A stretch of 64,000 nt of DNA. It comes from Shewanella sp. GD04112 (GTDB lineage: Bacteria > Pseudomonadota > Gammaproteobacteria > Enterobacterales > Shewanellaceae). The position numbers were made by a program, and so were the translations under genes. The notes under the pieces are model-generated. The model had not been told where the DNA came from. It ran no database searches and saw nothing but the letters and a program-made list of their open reading frames with translations. Each line of letters begins with the position of its first letter. The stretch's first letter is position 1. Below are positions 62,768 through 64,000 of this stretch, piece by piece. The stretch is taken from the NCBI RefSeq assembly GCF_029835735.1, contig NZ_JAOEAL010000001.1, positions 2,666,001 to 2,730,000 of the forward strand, in the 5' to 3' direction.

Positions 62768-64000
62768 CTATATGTTGTCAATTGACTGACCCTTAAAGGC
62801 CACTCGAATAGAATTGTCCATACGCTTCGCGGCGAAATCCTGAGTATGTTCATCAAGGACTTCAATCGCTTGCTTAATCGCATCGGCATCATCACCACGG
62901 GCAATTTCTGCAAGTTGCGCCATGACTGAATCAATCTGCTGACGCTCATCACTTGTTAGCAGGTCGCCATCTTTTGCAAGCGCCGCATTTAACGACTCAA
63001 GTACCCTTGCCGCCTCCACTTGCTGCTCGGCCAGCATACGACGACTAATGTCTTCCTTCGCATGTTTCATCGAGTCCTTGAGCATAGTCGCGATTTCAGT
63101 ATCCGATAAACCAAACGAAGGCTTGACCTGAATACTCGATTGCACGCCGGTGGATTTCTCCATCGCGGTAACGCTCAGCAACCCATCGGCATCGACTTGG
63201 AAGGTCACACGAATATGGGCTGCGCCAGCCGCTAACGGGGGAATACCTTTAAGCGTAAAGCGTGCGAGTGAGCGACAATCATCGACTAACTCACGCTCGC
63301 CCTGCACCACATGGAAGGCCATCGCCGTTTGACCATCCTTAAAGGTGGTAAACTCTTGGGCGCGGGCCACAGGAATCGTGGTGTTACGAGAAACCACTTT
63401 CTCCACTAAACCGCCCATGGTCTCAATCCCTAATGACAAAGGGATCACATCGAGCAGTAATAATTCAGACTCGGGTTTGTTACCGACCAGAATATCGGCC
63501 TGAATCGCCGCGCCAATCGCAACGACGCGATCTGGGTCGATAGAGGTTAATGGCGCCTTACCGAAAAAGGTTTCAACCTGTTCACGCACTAATGGCACGC
63601 GGGTTGAACCACCCACCATCACGGTTTCTAACACTTCATCAGCCGTTACGCCCGCATCACGTAGGGTACGACGACAGCTGGCGATAGTTTTCTTCACTAA
63701 TGCGCTGATTAAGTTATCAAATTCAGCTTTGGTCACGACTTGCTTGAGCACAGTGCCATCGGCAAGTGTCAGGCTCGCTTCGACTTCACTCGCATCGGTT
63801 AAGGCTTCTTTCACGCGGCGCGCTTCAATCAATAACTGACGGCTTAGCTGCGGATCAAGGTTCGTCAATTGCCATACTTGCTGCATATGCGCCTGCAACA
63901 GATGGTCAAAGTCATCGCCGCCCAGCGCCGAATCGCCGCCCGTGGCCAGCACTTCAAAAACGCCGCGATTTAAACGCAGAATAGAGATATCAAAGGTACC
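62768..64000 (-). CDS. hscA: Fe-S assembly chaperone HscA, C-terminal part
   Basis: An Hsp70-class chaperone that, with HscB, acts on IscU. The gene enters from the right edge; only the C-terminal ~410 residues are visible. They include the ATPase-domain segments FDISILRLNRGVFEVLATGGDSALGGDDFD, VLETVMVGGSTRVPLVREQV, LLLDVIPLSLGIETMGG, and the beta-sandwich and helical lid. Directly followed by fdx, as in the standard isc operon (iscRSUA-hscBA-fdx). Confidence 0.96.
   Translation of the reverse strand, partial: GTFDISILRLNRGVFEVLATGGDSALGGDDFDHLLQAHMQQVWQLTNLDPQLSRQLLIEARRVKEALTDASEVEASLTLADGTVLKQVVTKAEFDNLISALVKKTIASCRRTLRDAGVTADEVLETVMVGGSTRVPLVREQVETFFGKAPLTSIDPDRVVAIGAAIQADILVGNKPESELLLLDVIPLSLGIETMGGLVEKVVSRNTTIPVARAQEFTTFKDGQTAMAFHVVQGERELVDDCRSLARFTLKGIPPLAAGAAHIRVTFQVDADGLLSVTAMEKSTGVQSSIQVKPSFGLSDTEIATMLKDSMKHAKEDISRRMLAEQQVEAARVLESLNAALAKDGDLLTSDERQQIDSVMAQLAEIARGDDADAIKQAIEVLDEHTQDFAAKRMDNSIRVAFKGQSIDNI

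Overview
The window reads as a gammaproteobacterial chromosome, most likely Shewanella. This is inferred from gene content and order recognised from memory (msrPQ, recCBD, ptsHI-crr, ilvIH, ibpA, ndk, and iscX-rimK-fdx-hscA); no database search was possible. Nearly the whole window is ordinary core genome, densely coded on both strands. The clear exception is about 3 kb of transferred DNA at 16.5-19.6 kb.

Left part (1-15.8 kb): the start of an HlyD/EmrA-type efflux adaptor behind a MarR regulator whose promoter carries a long inverted repeat; a GGDEF diguanylate cyclase; an EptA-type phosphoethanolamine transferase; a secreted prolyl oligopeptidase; a DmeF-like metal exporter with a very His-rich loop, overlapping a second MarR gene; a 27-residue YnhF-like membrane peptide; gloA; msrP-msrQ; rmuC; a soluble lytic transglycosylase; and a stand-alone EAL phosphodiesterase.

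Integron-cassette island (16.5-19.6 kb): five small genes on the + strand, four of them followed by a clear attC-like site with AAC/GTT core ends and the fifth by a weaker one. No integrase gene is present, so this is a cluster of attC sites lacking an integrase (CALIN). One attC closely resembles the long Vibrio cholerae repeat (VCR). The cassettes encode an exported RraB-like protein, a GNAT acetyltransferase, a protein with a HEPN-like R-x4-H motif, a small membrane protein and a PD-(D/E)XK-like protein.

Middle part (19.9-45 kb): a moxR-DUF58-tgpA operon; recC-recB-recD with overlapping ends; a methyltransferase; two chemoreceptors (a soluble double-PAS one and a membrane Cache one); a DnaQ-like exonuclease; a LacI regulator; a DUF3334/CheX-like protein; an ACT-domain protein; and the general PTS genes ptsH, ptsI and crr.

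Right part (45-64 kb): two unknown genes; a 283-bp MITE-like element with perfect 19-bp terminal inverted repeats; trhO; a GST; a SulP transporter; a divergent LysE exporter/MocR regulator pair with repeated TACAAT half-sites; a secreted choice-of-anchor-I lipoprotein preceded by a three-repeat Pho box; a Bcr/CflA transporter; ilvIH with a probable attenuator; ibpA with a sigma-32-like promoter and a ROSE-like RNA thermometer; ndk; and the distal part of an isc cluster (hscA, fdx, rimK, iscX).
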